From positions 124,001-188,000 of the forward strand of contig NZ_FONA01000004.1 in the NCBI RefSeq assembly GCF_900112795.1: DNA of 64,000 nt. Reading direction: 5' to 3'. Origin of the DNA: Thermophagus xiamenensis. Its GTDB lineage: Bacteria > Bacteroidota > Bacteroidia > Bacteroidales > Marinilabiliaceae. The position numbers and the translations under genes are program-made. The notes beneath the pieces were generated by a model. That model ran no database searches. It saw only the letters and a list, made by a program, of their open reading frames with translations, and was not told the DNA's origin. Shown one piece after another: positions 54,210 to 62,998 of the stretch (the stretch's first letter is position 1; each line of letters starts with the position of its first letter).

Positions 54210-55997
54210 TTAGGAAAAATACATTAAACTAAGTACAGTAATTGTTACGACCATATAAATAATAGTAAGAGGAAAACCGATTTTAAAAAAATCGCGGAAG
54301 TTATAATTTCCTGGGCCGTAAACCATAAGGTTTGTTTGGTAACCAATGGGAGTTATAAAATTAGCGGCCGCAGCAAAAGAGACTACTAATGCAAAAGGTT
54401 CAGGATTAAGTCCCAAAGTTTTAGCCGCTGTAAGAGATATCGGAAATACAATAGCCACAGCGGCTTTGTTGGTAATATATGCAGCCAACATTGAAGTTAT
54501 CAGATAAATTCCAAAAAGGAGTGTAACTCGCCCAAAAGGCAAAAATACACTAATGATAAGATTGGCCACCATATCAGCCACACCGGTTTTAATCATAGCG
54601 GTTCCCAAAGCAAGGGAAAGAGCTATTATTGCAGCCAGGTTGTAGTCGATATTTCGGGGCAAGTCTTTGGGGGAAACAATTTTCAGAGCTGAAACCAGGA
54701 TGAGCACCACAAACAAGCCGATAAACAAAGGCACCAATTTCACTGCCGACAGCAAAATGGCCAGGAGAGTACCAGCGAGGAGGGCATAGATTTTATATTT
54801 TTCGGTACGATTAAATTCCCGAATTTTGGAGATGAGATAAAAATCTTGTTCACTTTCCACTCTACTGCTAAAGGCTTCGCCAACGAGTAGCATCAAAACA
54901 TCTCCGGCTTTGAGTTTAACTTCATCCATTTTCCCAAGCACTCTTTCGCCGTTTCGGTGCAAAGCCAACAAGGCGGCATCATAACGTCCTCTGAAATTAA
55001 TTTCGCGAATGGTTTTGGTAATCAGAGTAGAATTATGAGAGACGACGACTTCAACCACCTGGGTTTTTTTTAATTTAGACATTATTCCTACTGTAGGGAG
55101 AGTAAGTCCGCTATTTTCAGACATAAGTCGAACAACATTTTTGTTTTCACCTGCAAATCGGAGTAAGTCGCCCTCTTGTAATCTGAAGTGGTCAGAAAAA
55201 AGCTGAAATACTTTGTTTCCTCGAATTATTTCAATAAGTACGAGTCCATCCATGTCACGTATTTCTGCCTCTTGGAGCGTTTTTCCCACCAGATGGCTAT
55301 TGGGTCTAACTTCAGCTTCGACGAGATATTTTCGGTCTGAAGATGAATATTCTTCCATGACACTTTTCCTGTTAGGCAGCAAACGATAAGAAAAAAAGTA
55401 GAGATAAAGCATCCCAACTATCAATGCCGGAAACCCCGCATAAAAAAAGTCGAACATATCCAAGGGCGGCATATCCGGAAAGATATGCTGGTCCACAACC
55501 ATTCCGTTAACAATAAGGTTGGTAGAGGTTCCAATGAGGGTTACACAACCTCCTAAAATAGCTGCATAAGACAAAGGAATTAACAATTTTGAAGGAGCAA
55601 TATTGTGTCTGTGGCTCCACTGGTGGACATAAGGCATCATTACAGCAACCAAAGGGGTATTATTTAAAAAAGCGGAAAAACCGCCTACCCAAATCATCAT
55701 TCTGGCAAGGAAACCTTTATAATTCATGGATTTTGGGAAAGCCTTTTCGAAGATAGCCTCAATGACGGAAGTTTGTCTGATAGTATCTCCCAGTAATAAG
55801 AGCATTATGATGACCGCAATTTGTTCATTGGCGAACCCGGCAAGAATTTCAGATGGAGTAAGTACATTAAATATCCCCAAAACCATAACGGCAATAAAAA
55901 AGGTAAAAGCCGCTCCCATAAGTTCCCTATAAAGGGAAAGAAGGATAAAAGCAATAACAATAAAAACAAGGATAACATCAAATGTTGCAACATTCAT
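54210..55997 (-). CDS. SLC13/DASS-type anion:Na+ symporter with two RCK_C (TrkA-C) domains
   Basis: A 595-residue membrane protein. About five N-terminal helices (1-200) include FLNNTPLVAVMMPYV and GTSTNLIVNG, the SNT-type motif of the family. Two soluble TrkA-C domains sit in the middle (about 215-385). A C-terminal set of helices repeats the pattern with YITNKAAVAIVFPISL. Relatives carry sulfate, dicarboxylates or similar anions with Na+; the RCK_C domains probably sense a ligand. The substrate is not predictable from sequence. It converges on the GH16-like gene, with stops 4 bp apart. Confidence 0.88.
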   Translation of the reverse strand: MNVATFDVILVFIVIAFILLSLYRELMGAAFTFFIAVMVLGIFNVLTPSEILAGFANEQIAVIIMLLLLGDTIRQTSVIEAIFEKAFPKSMNYKGFLARMMIWVGGFSAFLNNTPLVAVMMPYVHQWSHRHNIAPSKLLIPLSYAAILGGCVTLIGTSTNLIVNGMVVDQHIFPDMPPLDMFDFFYAGFPALIVGMLYLYFFSYRLLPNRKSVMEEYSSSDRKYLVEAEVRPNSHLVGKTLQEAEIRDMDGLVLIEIIRGNKVFQLFSDHFRLQEGDLLRFAGENKNVVRLMSENSGLTLPTVGIMSKLKKTQVVEVVVSHNSTLITKTIREINFRGRYDAALLALHRNGERVLGKMDEVKLKAGDVLMLLVGEAFSSRVESEQDFYLISKIREFNRTEKYKIYALLAGTLLAILLSAVKLVPLFIGLFVVLILVSALKIVSPKDLPRNIDYNLAAIIALSLALGTAMIKTGVADMVANLIISVFLPFGRVTLLFGIYLITSMLAAYITNKAAVAIVFPISLTAAKTLGLNPEPFALVVSFAAAANFITPIGYQTNLMVYGPGNYNFRDFFKIGFPLTIIYMVVTITVLSLMYFS

Positions 55998-56190
55998 ATT
56001 GGGTCTTGATTTCTTCTTTATAAGAAATATTCAAAAGCGCAAGTTAAAAACATATTTGGACAAATTTAACAAATCCTTTTATGAAATTGTTTGTGTTGGC
56101 TCACACCATTAAAAAAAAGCAAAAATGTGTTAGTTGCGTTAAAAGGGGCAAAGTGGTTCATTACCGTTTTAAATCATGCATTGTAATTAC

Positions 56191-56198
56191 TACCTTTG
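56191..56198 (+). promoter_or_regulatory. -7 promoter box of mazG
   Basis: TACCTTTG matches TAnnTTTG, 31 bp before the mazG ATG. No clear TTTG at -33. Confidence 0.45.
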
Positions 56199-56229
56199 AA
56201 ATGATAAAAACAAAAACGTACAAAAAGGC

Positions 56230-57015
56230 ATGAATATTCAGGAAAAAAAAGAAGCATTTGGCAAGTTGTTGGAAATAATGGATGAGCTAAGAGAAAAATG
56301 TCCATGGGATCGGAAGCAGACAAACGAGTCGTTAAGGACTTTAACCATAGAAGAGACCTATGAACTTGCGGATGCGATACTGGCGGGGTCAGAAAACGGG
56401 ATTCGCAAAGAATTGGGTGACCTATTGTTACATATAGTTTTTTATTCCAAAATTGGGGAGGAAAAAGAAAGTTTCACAATCAAAGAAGTAATAGAGGGGC
56501 TAATTGAGAAGCTAATTTACCGCCATCCCCATATATTTGGTGAGACAAAAGTAAAGGATGCGGGTGAGGTTGAACAAAACTGGGAACGATTAAAGCTAAA
56601 AGAAAAGGAGGGAAACCATTCGGTACTATCGGGCGTCCCTAAGTCACTTCCGGCGATGGTAAAGGCCAACCGTATACAGGAAAAGACACGCGGAGTTGGG
56701 TTTGACTGGGAACATAGGGAACAAGTATGGGACAAAGTTCAGGAAGAATTGGAAGAATTAAAGGAAGAGATTGCCCATGGCAATCAGAAAACTATTGAAG
56801 AAGAATTTGGGGATTTGTTTTTTTCACTTATCAATGCGGCAAGGCTCTATGGTGTTAATCCAGAGAATGCCCTGGAACGAACGAACCAAAAGTTTATAAA
56901 GCGGTTTAGTTATTTGGAACAAAAAACCATAAAGCAGGGAATAGATTTAAAGAATCTAAGCCTTGAAGAAATGAATAAAATTTGGGAAGAGGCAAAAAAC
57001 ATTAATATTGTTTAA
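56230..57015 (+). CDS. mazG: Nucleoside triphosphate pyrophosphohydrolase MazG
   Basis: A 261-residue all-alpha NTP pyrophosphatase that turns NTPs/dNTPs into NMP and pyrophosphate, cleaning pools and affecting the stringent response. The N-terminal metal site is EETYELADAI (E41, E42, E45, D48) followed by ELGDLLLHIVFYSKI. A second similar half has EEFGDLFFSLINAARL. CPWDRKQT near residue 24 is the family signature. Length matches full two-domain MazG. The tag gene converges with 7 bp between stops. Confidence 0.95.
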   Translation: MNIQEKKEAFGKLLEIMDELREKCPWDRKQTNESLRTLTIEETYELADAILAGSENGIRKELGDLLLHIVFYSKIGEEKESFTIKEVIEGLIEKLIYRHPHIFGETKVKDAGEVEQNWERLKLKEKEGNHSVLSGVPKSLPAMVKANRIQEKTRGVGFDWEHREQVWDKVQEELEELKEEIAHGNQKTIEEEFGDLFFSLINAARLYGVNPENALERTNQKFIKRFSYLEQKTIKQGIDLKNLSLEEMNKIWEEAKNINIV

Positions 57016-57022
57016 AAGCTTA

Positions 57023-57610
57023 TCAGTGATTTTTTGAACATAGCTGATTATGAACAAAACAATTGGTTATATGATCATTTACCATACCGGTGGCTTGCAT
57101 ATGGGCATACACGATAGTTGACCCAACAAATTTAAAGCCACGTTTTTTTAGGTCTTTACTTATTTTATCAGACAATGGCGTTGTTGACGGAATTTCCTCA
57201 GTGTTTTTGAAATGGTTAGTTATAGGTTTTCCGTCAACAAAGCCCCAAATGTAACTGGAAAAAGTTCCAAACTCTTTCTGAACTTTAATAAAAGCCCTGG
57301 CATTGGTTACAGCTGCCCTGATTTTTAATTGATTGCGAACAATACCTTCATTTAACATTAAACGCTGAATCTTCTTTTCATCATATTCCGCAATTTTTAA
57401 ATAATCAAAATTATCAAAAGCCATTCTAAAGTTGTCCCGTTTCCGAAGAATAGTGATCCAACTTAAGCCGGCCTGAAACCCTTCGAGGATCAAAAATTCA
57501 AAGAGTTTATGGTCATCATAAATGGGTCTCCCCCATTCTTCATCATGATATTTGATGTAGAGGGGATCATTGCCACACCAATTGCAACGGGGTTGTTTAA
57601 TGTTTATCAT
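57023..57610 (-). CDS. tag: DNA-3-methyladenine glycosylase I
   Basis: A 195-residue HhH-type glycosylase that removes 3-methyladenine from alkylated DNA. The zinc ligands of E. coli Tag are all kept: the Cys in RCNWC, the His in KYHDEEWG, and the His and Cys in VNDHITNC. The catalytic Glu is in LEGFQAGLSW. The core GIVRNQLKIRA and KKRGFKFVGSTI are present. ATG at 57610 matches the usual N-terminus; upstream ATGs at 57631 and 57646 would add a few residues. Confidence 0.95.
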   Translation of the reverse strand: MINIKQPRCNWCGNDPLYIKYHDEEWGRPIYDDHKLFEFLILEGFQAGLSWITILRKRDNFRMAFDNFDYLKIAEYDEKKIQRLMLNEGIVRNQLKIRAAVTNARAFIKVQKEFGTFSSYIWGFVDGKPITNHFKNTEEIPSTTPLSDKISKDLKKRGFKFVGSTIVYAHMQATGMVNDHITNCFVHNQLCSKNH

Positions 57611-57843
57611 ATTATCTTTTTCGATACACATCTGGTATAAGTTCAAAATTTTTTCTTAAATTGATAAACGAAATGAACATAACCGATATAGGTTGTCAAA
57701 GCCAATAAAGGTATAAAAATTTGGTCATTTAGGTTCCATTCTCAATAGTATCTGGCAAGACTTAAAATTAGAAAAAAAGGGAACGGAATAAAGACATAAA
57801 ATATTATTTTTATTTCACCAAACCACCAAATTATATATAGAAT

Positions 57844-60117
57844 ATGAATTCACCAGAGTTAATCCCATCGGCCCGACGATTTGGAACAGCGCCTGTTTTT
57901 ATTACCGCAATATCTACCATATTAGGTGCTATTTTATTTCTTCGTTTTGGATATGCGGTGGGGACAATAGGATTTATAGGGAGTTTATTGCTTATTTTTT
58001 TAGGACATTTGATCACCATACCGACAGCTTTGGCGATATCGGAAATATCAACCAATACGAGGGTTGAAGGTGGTGGTGAATATTATATTATTTCTCGATC
58101 TTTTGGATTAAATATAGGGGCCACCATAGGCCTGGCCTTGTTTCTTTCACAAGCAATAAGTATTGCTTTTTACATAATAGCCTTCACGGAAACCTTTGAA
58201 ATGTTTTTTAATTGGTGGAATATTCGTTTTGGCTGGGATTTGCCACGGCAAGTAATAAGCTTGCCGGTATTACTGATATTAGCGGTAATGATACTTCGCC
58301 AGGGTGCTAATCTGGGTGTAGGCCTGTTGTATGGTGTAGCGGGAATACTGTTTTTATCTCTTCTATTATTTTTCTTAGGTCACGGTGCAAATGAGACGGT
58401 ACCGGGGGAATTTTTTAGAAGCAATGTAACGTTTACCAACAGAGATTCTTTTTTTTCGGTATTTGCCATTTGTTTTCCGGCTTTTACGGGAATGACGGCA
58501 GGTGTAGGATTGAGCGGGGATCTCAAAAATCCAGGCAAATCATTACCCGTGGGAACAATGCTGGCTACTTTTTTGGGCATGTTAATATACATATTGGTAG
58601 TATGGAAGATGGCATCATCGGTACCCAAAGAAGCATTACTTTCAAATCAATTGATAATGTCGGAGATAGCTATTGGTGGTAGCATATTTGTATTATTGGG
58701 ATTAGCGGCCAGCACATTGTCGTCAGCATTGGGTTCGGTATTAGTAGCACCACGAACGCTACAGGCTTTGGCGAGTGATCGCAGCCTACCCATTTCTCGC
58801 ATAAATAGTGTATTAGCCAAGGGAAAGGGTTCGACCAATGAACCCCGTAACGCATCGTTGGTGGCTTTTGTTATAGCCTTTGTTTTTGTTGCCTTGGGTA
58901 ATGTCGATGCCGTTGCGGAGGTAATTTCCATGTTCTTTTTGATAACCTACGGTTCACTATGTTTAATAAGTTTTTTAAATCATTTTGGTTCTTCTCCCTC
59001 CTATCGTCCACGATTTCGTTCAAAATGGTATTTCTCACTCCTGGGTTTTGTATTATCAGTATGGGTAATGTTTATGATAAATCCTGTATACACTATTCTT
59101 GCCTATAGCTTAATAGTCGTAATTTATTTGGTAATAGAACATTATCACAAAGATCGAAGTGGTTTGGTTAATTTATTTAAAGGGGCCTTATTTCAACTGA
59201 ACCGACGGTTACAGGTATATATGCAAAAGAATCAGGGGCCTGCAGAAAAAGAAGAATGGCGACCGGCTGCAGTATGCATATCTTCGCATTCATTTGAACG
59301 CCCCAAAATTTTTGATTTGATGAATTGGATATCCTACCGACATGGTTTTGGGACCTACTTTCATTTTATAGAAGATTATTTCAGTCGCCAGACTTATCAG
59401 GCATCTCGCGAAATAATGAATGAATTAATAGACTTTCAAAAAGAAGAGAACAGCTCACTTTATATTGACACCATGATATCTCCATCTTATACCTCGGCGA
59501 TAGCCCAAATCATACAAGCTCCCAGTATATCGGGTATGGAGAACAACATGGTTATTTTTGAATATGATAAAAATCAACCGGAAGAGTTGGATCGCATTAT
59601 TGATAATATATCCTTAACCAAAGCGGGTGATTATGATGTATGTGTTTTTGGCTCTAGTAAATCGACTCCTCATTACAGAAATGGAATTCACGTATGGATT
59701 CGGCCGGTAGATTATTTGAATGCTAATTTAATGATACTTTTAGGTTACATTATATTGGGGCATCCGGACTGGAAAAAAGGTAAGATAAAAATATTTAGTA
59801 TTTGTGCTCCGGAACATATAGAAAAAACTCGGGAAGAATTGGATTTACTGGTCAAAGAAGGCCGGCTCCCCATAACCCTATCAAACATTGAAATTGTGCC
59901 AGCTACGGGCAATCTTCCTGTACACGAAATTGTGTCAGAAAAATCCCGAAAAGCCGGATTAATAATAATGGGTTTTAGAGAAGAGCACATAAAACAACGA
60001 GGGAAAGAATTCTTTAACGATTATCGCTCACTTAATGACATATTATTTGTAAATGCGTCACGAGCCACTGATATTATTGAAAAGAAAAAACTCGAACTTA
60101 GTAGTATTACTTCTTAA
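57844..60117 (+). CDS. SLC12-like cation-chloride/amino-acid permease with C-terminal USP-like region
   Basis: A 757-residue protein. The first ~430 residues hold 11-12 membrane helices of the APC superfamily. EGGGEYYIISRSFGLNIG and FFSVFAICFPAFTGMTAG resemble the cation-chloride cotransporter (SLC12) branch more than classical amino-acid permeases. The C-terminal ~300 residues are soluble, with GLIIMGFREEH near the end recalling nucleotide-binding universal-stress folds and the regulatory domain of CCC proteins. The substrate is not certain: K+/Cl- cotransport or amino-acid uptake are both possible. Transcribed alone, divergent from tag. Confidence 0.8.
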   Translation: MNSPELIPSARRFGTAPVFITAISTILGAILFLRFGYAVGTIGFIGSLLLIFLGHLITIPTALAISEISTNTRVEGGGEYYIISRSFGLNIGATIGLALFLSQAISIAFYIIAFTETFEMFFNWWNIRFGWDLPRQVISLPVLLILAVMILRQGANLGVGLLYGVAGILFLSLLLFFLGHGANETVPGEFFRSNVTFTNRDSFFSVFAICFPAFTGMTAGVGLSGDLKNPGKSLPVGTMLATFLGMLIYILVVWKMASSVPKEALLSNQLIMSEIAIGGSIFVLLGLAASTLSSALGSVLVAPRTLQALASDRSLPISRINSVLAKGKGSTNEPRNASLVAFVIAFVFVALGNVDAVAEVISMFFLITYGSLCLISFLNHFGSSPSYRPRFRSKWYFSLLGFVLSVWVMFMINPVYTILAYSLIVVIYLVIEHYHKDRSGLVNLFKGALFQLNRRLQVYMQKNQGPAEKEEWRPAAVCISSHSFERPKIFDLMNWISYRHGFGTYFHFIEDYFSRQTYQASREIMNELIDFQKEENSSLYIDTMISPSYTSAIAQIIQAPSISGMENNMVIFEYDKNQPEELDRIIDNISLTKAGDYDVCVFGSSKSTPHYRNGIHVWIRPVDYLNANLMILLGYIILGHPDWKKGKIKIFSICAPEHIEKTREELDLLVKEGRLPITLSNIEIVPATGNLPVHEIVSEKSRKAGLIIMGFREEHIKQRGKEFFNDYRSLNDILFVNASRATDIIEKKKLELSSITS

Positions 60118-60478
60118 TTTATTTGTTCAAAACTTGTTATGTCCAAAGTTTGAGGTCTCTGCCTCGCCTTTGACAAGGCTCATGTCAGGCCTTAAGGTTT
60201 CGATATGAGCTTTGTCAAAGGTGAAAACTAAACTTCTCGCTTATCTAGAAATTAATGAACACCTTGGGCTATCTCACTTCCACATGTACACTTTTATTAT
60301 TTGAATCTTAATTCGTCAGGCACGATTCATATGTATAATTTCGATTTGATTCATAGACGGATAGAATTAAATTTAAGTTTATAGGTTTTGATTTTCAATG
60401 GCCTATGATTTTTTAAAGCAAGAATTTTCCCTTCCCTCCTATTTATGTATCAAGAGCAAAAAAATATAAAAAAAGGTA
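60118..60478. repeat. Intergenic stretch with an inverted repeat
   Basis: CCTTTGACAAGGCTCAT (60167-60183) and ATGAGCTTTGTCAAAGG (60205-60221) are inverted copies with one mismatch around a 21-base loop. It has no T run on the plus strand, so it may be a terminator of poor type for the transporter gene or a remnant of a repeat element. Nothing else is recognised in this stretch. Confidence 0.5.
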
Positions 60479-60534
60479 TCGTTAACGCACACGGAAGCAA
60501 TATAAATTATATCTTTGCTCCGTTAACGTTAACG
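60479..60534 (+). promoter_or_regulatory. uxuA promoter with CGTTAACG operator boxes
   Basis: A -7 box TATCTTTG (60510-60517) matches TAnnTTTG. CGTTAACG occurs at 60480-60487 (around -33) and twice overlapping at 60521-60528 and 60527-60534 (just downstream of the start). The last two form the 14-bp palindrome CGTTAACGTTAACG with a central CG, as in LacI-family operators. Centres are 41-47 bp apart, about four helical turns. Repression by a hexuronate-responsive LacI-type regulator is inferred; none is encoded in the window. Confidence 0.6.
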
Positions 60535-60537
60535 ACA

Positions 60538-60568
60538 TTTATTATACTTTGAATCAAAGTATAATAAA
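60538..60568 (+). promoter_or_regulatory. Perfect 31-bp palindrome in the uxuA leader
   Basis: TTTATTATACTTTGA and TCAAAGTATAATAAA flank a single central base as a perfect 15-1-15 dyad, 40 bp upstream of the uxuA ATG. It may be a second protein-binding site or a hairpin affecting the message; no T run follows, so it is not a typical terminator. Confidence 0.55.
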
Positions 60569-60608
60569 GCTATATCTATTGTAAAATATTAAAACAATTG
60601 AAGAGATT

Positions 60609-61835
60609 ATGGGAATGGAACAAACGTGGCGTTGGTATGGACCAACGGATCCGGTAAGTTTAACAGATATTCGTCAAGCCGGGGCAACCGGCATTGTTAC
60701 TGCCTTGCACGAAATACCCATTGGCGAAGTATGGACAGAAGAAGCAATTGCCAAGAGAAAAAGATTAATTGAATTGGATGAAAGTGGCCGTGCAGCCAAA
60801 CCTCGGGGATTAACCTGGTCAGTTATTGAGAGCCTGTCTGTCCATGAGGATATAAAATTAGGGCGACCTACCCGTGACCAATGGATAGAAAAATATCAGG
60901 AAAGTCTTCGGAACATAGGAAAAGTAGGAATACCTGTAGTAACCTACAATTGGATGCCGGTTGTAGACTGGACCAGAACGAACCTGGAGTTGGAATTGGA
61001 TGATGGTGCGAAAGCTCTGGAATTTAATATGAGTGAGTATATCGCATTTGACTTGTTTATTTTAAAGCGGAAGAATGCAGAGCATGACTATACCGAAGAA
61101 CAAATAGAAGCCGCCAAAAGGAAATATGAGGCGATGAGCGATGAGCAACGTTATGTATTGCAAAACAACATCATCGCCGGATTACCAGGTGGCAATGAAA
61201 GTTATTCTTTGGAAGAATTTAGACAAAGGTTAGCCGATTATGAAGGTATTGATAGTTCCCAATACCGGGAAAATTTGAAATATTTTCTGGAAGCAGTTGT
61301 ACCGGTAGCCATTGAATCAGGAGTACGGTTAGCCATCCATCCTGATGATCCTCCCCTATCATTATTTGGATTACCCAGAATAGTAAGCACCGAATCGGAT
61401 TTGCAATTCATTGTAAATGTAGTAGATTCGATCCACAATGGTCTTTGTATATGTACGGGCTCTTTGGGTGTTCGTGCGGATAACGATTTACCCGGAATTA
61501 TAACACGATTAGGGCATCGAATCAATTTCTTACATCTAAGGAGTACGCAACGTTATCTGGATGGCAGTTTTCATGAAGCCAGTCATTTACGAGGGGATGT
61601 AGATATGTATAAGGTTATGGTAGAAGTATTAAAAGAGCAGAAAAGGCGCGAAGCAGCACATCGTGTAGACGCTCGTATTCCTATGCGAGCAGATCATGGT
61701 CATACAATTCTTGATGATTTAAAGAAGAAAACCAATCCGGGATATTCGGCAATTGGCTTACTCAGCGGCATGGCAGAATTACGAGGATTGGAAATGGGAA
61801 TTGAAAAAAGTGGTGTTATATACCAAATGGAGTAG
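60609..61835 (+). CDS. uxuA: Mannonate dehydratase
   Basis: A 408-residue enzyme of the UxuA family that dehydrates D-mannonate to 2-keto-3-deoxygluconate in glucuronate breakdown. It opens with EQTWRWYGPTDPVSL and has YNWMPVVDW, AIHPDDPPLSLFGLPRIVS (metal ligands), CTGSLGVRADND and RADHGHTILDD, all typical. Length is normal. No uxaC, uxuB or kdg genes are in the window, so the rest of the pathway lies elsewhere or further right. The upstream operators suggest sugar-acid-dependent induction. Its stop codon lies inside the stem of a strong hairpin. Confidence 0.95.
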   Translation: MGMEQTWRWYGPTDPVSLTDIRQAGATGIVTALHEIPIGEVWTEEAIAKRKRLIELDESGRAAKPRGLTWSVIESLSVHEDIKLGRPTRDQWIEKYQESLRNIGKVGIPVVTYNWMPVVDWTRTNLELELDDGAKALEFNMSEYIAFDLFILKRKNAEHDYTEEQIEAAKRKYEAMSDEQRYVLQNNIIAGLPGGNESYSLEEFRQRLADYEGIDSSQYRENLKYFLEAVVPVAIESGVRLAIHPDDPPLSLFGLPRIVSTESDLQFIVNVVDSIHNGLCICTGSLGVRADNDLPGIITRLGHRINFLHLRSTQRYLDGSFHEASHLRGDVDMYKVMVEVLKEQKRREAAHRVDARIPMRADHGHTILDDLKKKTNPGYSAIGLLSGMAELRGLEMGIEKSGVIYQME

Positions 61836-61870
61836 GAGAAACGGGAAATAATCCCGTTTCTCCTACTCCA
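61828..61870. terminator. 19-bp perfect hairpin shared by convergent uxuA and arcB
   Basis: TGGAGTAGGAGAAACGGGA (61828-61846) and its exact reverse complement (61852-61870) flank a five-base loop. The uxuA TAG (61833-61835) lies within the left arm, and arcB ends 11 bp beyond the right arm. No strong T run follows on either side. Confidence 0.65.
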
Positions 61871-61880
61871 TTGAATTATA

Positions 61881-62882
61881 TTACATACCTAAAGTTGCGA
61901 CCATGACAGCCTTAATGGTATGCAATCGATTTTCTGCCTGGTCAAAAACTATTGATGCCGGTGATTCAAAAACCTCTTCGGTAACTTCTTGTCCATCGAG
62001 GCCAAATTTGTTAAAGATCTCTTCACCCAGAATGGTTTCTCGATTATGGAAGGCAGGCAGGCAATGCATAAATTTGCAGGCAGGATTTTCCGTCATCTCC
62101 ATGGTTTTAGCATTGACCTGATAAGGTTTTAACAACTTGATGCGATCATTCCAAACCTCTTCGGGTTCTCCCATCGAAACCCAAACATCTGTATAAAGAA
62201 AATCGCAACCTTCAACTCCTTTTTTTAAGTCATCTGTAATGGTAATCACAGCCGCTGTTTCACCGGCAATTTTACGACATTGCTCAACTAATTGAGGTGA
62301 AGGTTGCAAGGATTTAGGACCGATAATTCGGACATCCATACCCATTTTTGCGCCTCCCACCAAGAGAGAATTAGCCATATTGTTACGCCCATCCCCCAGA
62401 TAAGCAAAAGAAATCTGATTGAGAGGAACGGTAGAATGTTCCTTCATGGTTAAAAAATCAGCTAAGATTTGGGTTGGATGAAATTCATCGGTAAGTCCGT
62501 TCCATACCGGTACTCCGGCGTATTTGGCCAATTCTTCAACTATTTTCTGGGAAAAGCCACGGTATTCTATGGCATCATACATTCTGCCCAAAACACGCGC
62601 TGTGTCTTTCATCGATTCTTTATATCCTATTTGAGAGCCGGAAGGCCCAAGATAAGTTACATGAGCCCCCTGGTCATAAGCAGCCACTTCGAAAGCACAG
62701 CGAGTGCGAGTGGAGGTTTTTTCGAAAATCAAGGCTATATTTTTCCCTCGTAGTCTGGGTTGCTCAACCCCGGCATATTTGGCAGCTTTAAGATTTTGAG
62801 CCAAATCAAGTAAAAAGTTAATTTCTTCAGGGGAAAAATCAAGAAGTTTCAGAAAATGTCTATTTCTTAGATTAAAAGCCAT
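61881..62882 (-). CDS. arcB: Ornithine carbamoyltransferase (catabolic type)
   Basis: A 333-residue enzyme joining ornithine and carbamoyl phosphate, or the reverse. STRTR binds carbamoyl phosphate; [12 protein letters not shown] and HCLPAFH are the ornithine-site motifs. The opening [18 protein letters not shown] and length resemble ArcB and enterobacterial ArgF. It follows carbamate kinase in the same operon, which points to use in the citrulline-to-ATP direction. Many Bacteroidota make arginine through N-acyl-ornithine transcarbamylases instead, supporting a catabolic role here. No arcA or argG is seen in the window. Confidence 0.93.
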   Translation of the reverse strand: MAFNLRNRHFLKLLDFSPEEINFLLDLAQNLKAAKYAGVEQPRLRGKNIALIFEKTSTRTRCAFEVAAYDQGAHVTYLGPSGSQIGYKESMKDTARVLGRMYDAIEYRGFSQKIVEELAKYAGVPVWNGLTDEFHPTQILADFLTMKEHSTVPLNQISFAYLGDGRNNMANSLLVGGAKMGMDVRIIGPKSLQPSPQLVEQCRKIAGETAAVITITDDLKKGVEGCDFLYTDVWVSMGEPEEVWNDRIKLLKPYQVNAKTMEMTENPACKFMHCLPAFHNRETILGEEIFNKFGLDGQEVTEEVFESPASIVFDQAENRLHTIKAVMVATLGM

Positions 62883-62998
62883 ACTGATAGAAATTTAGAT
62901 TTTTAGATATTAGATAAATAGATAACCAAAGAAAAAATAATTCTGTATAGATATACCTAATATTGATCCAATATATTTGGAGGTGAAAAAATAAAATC

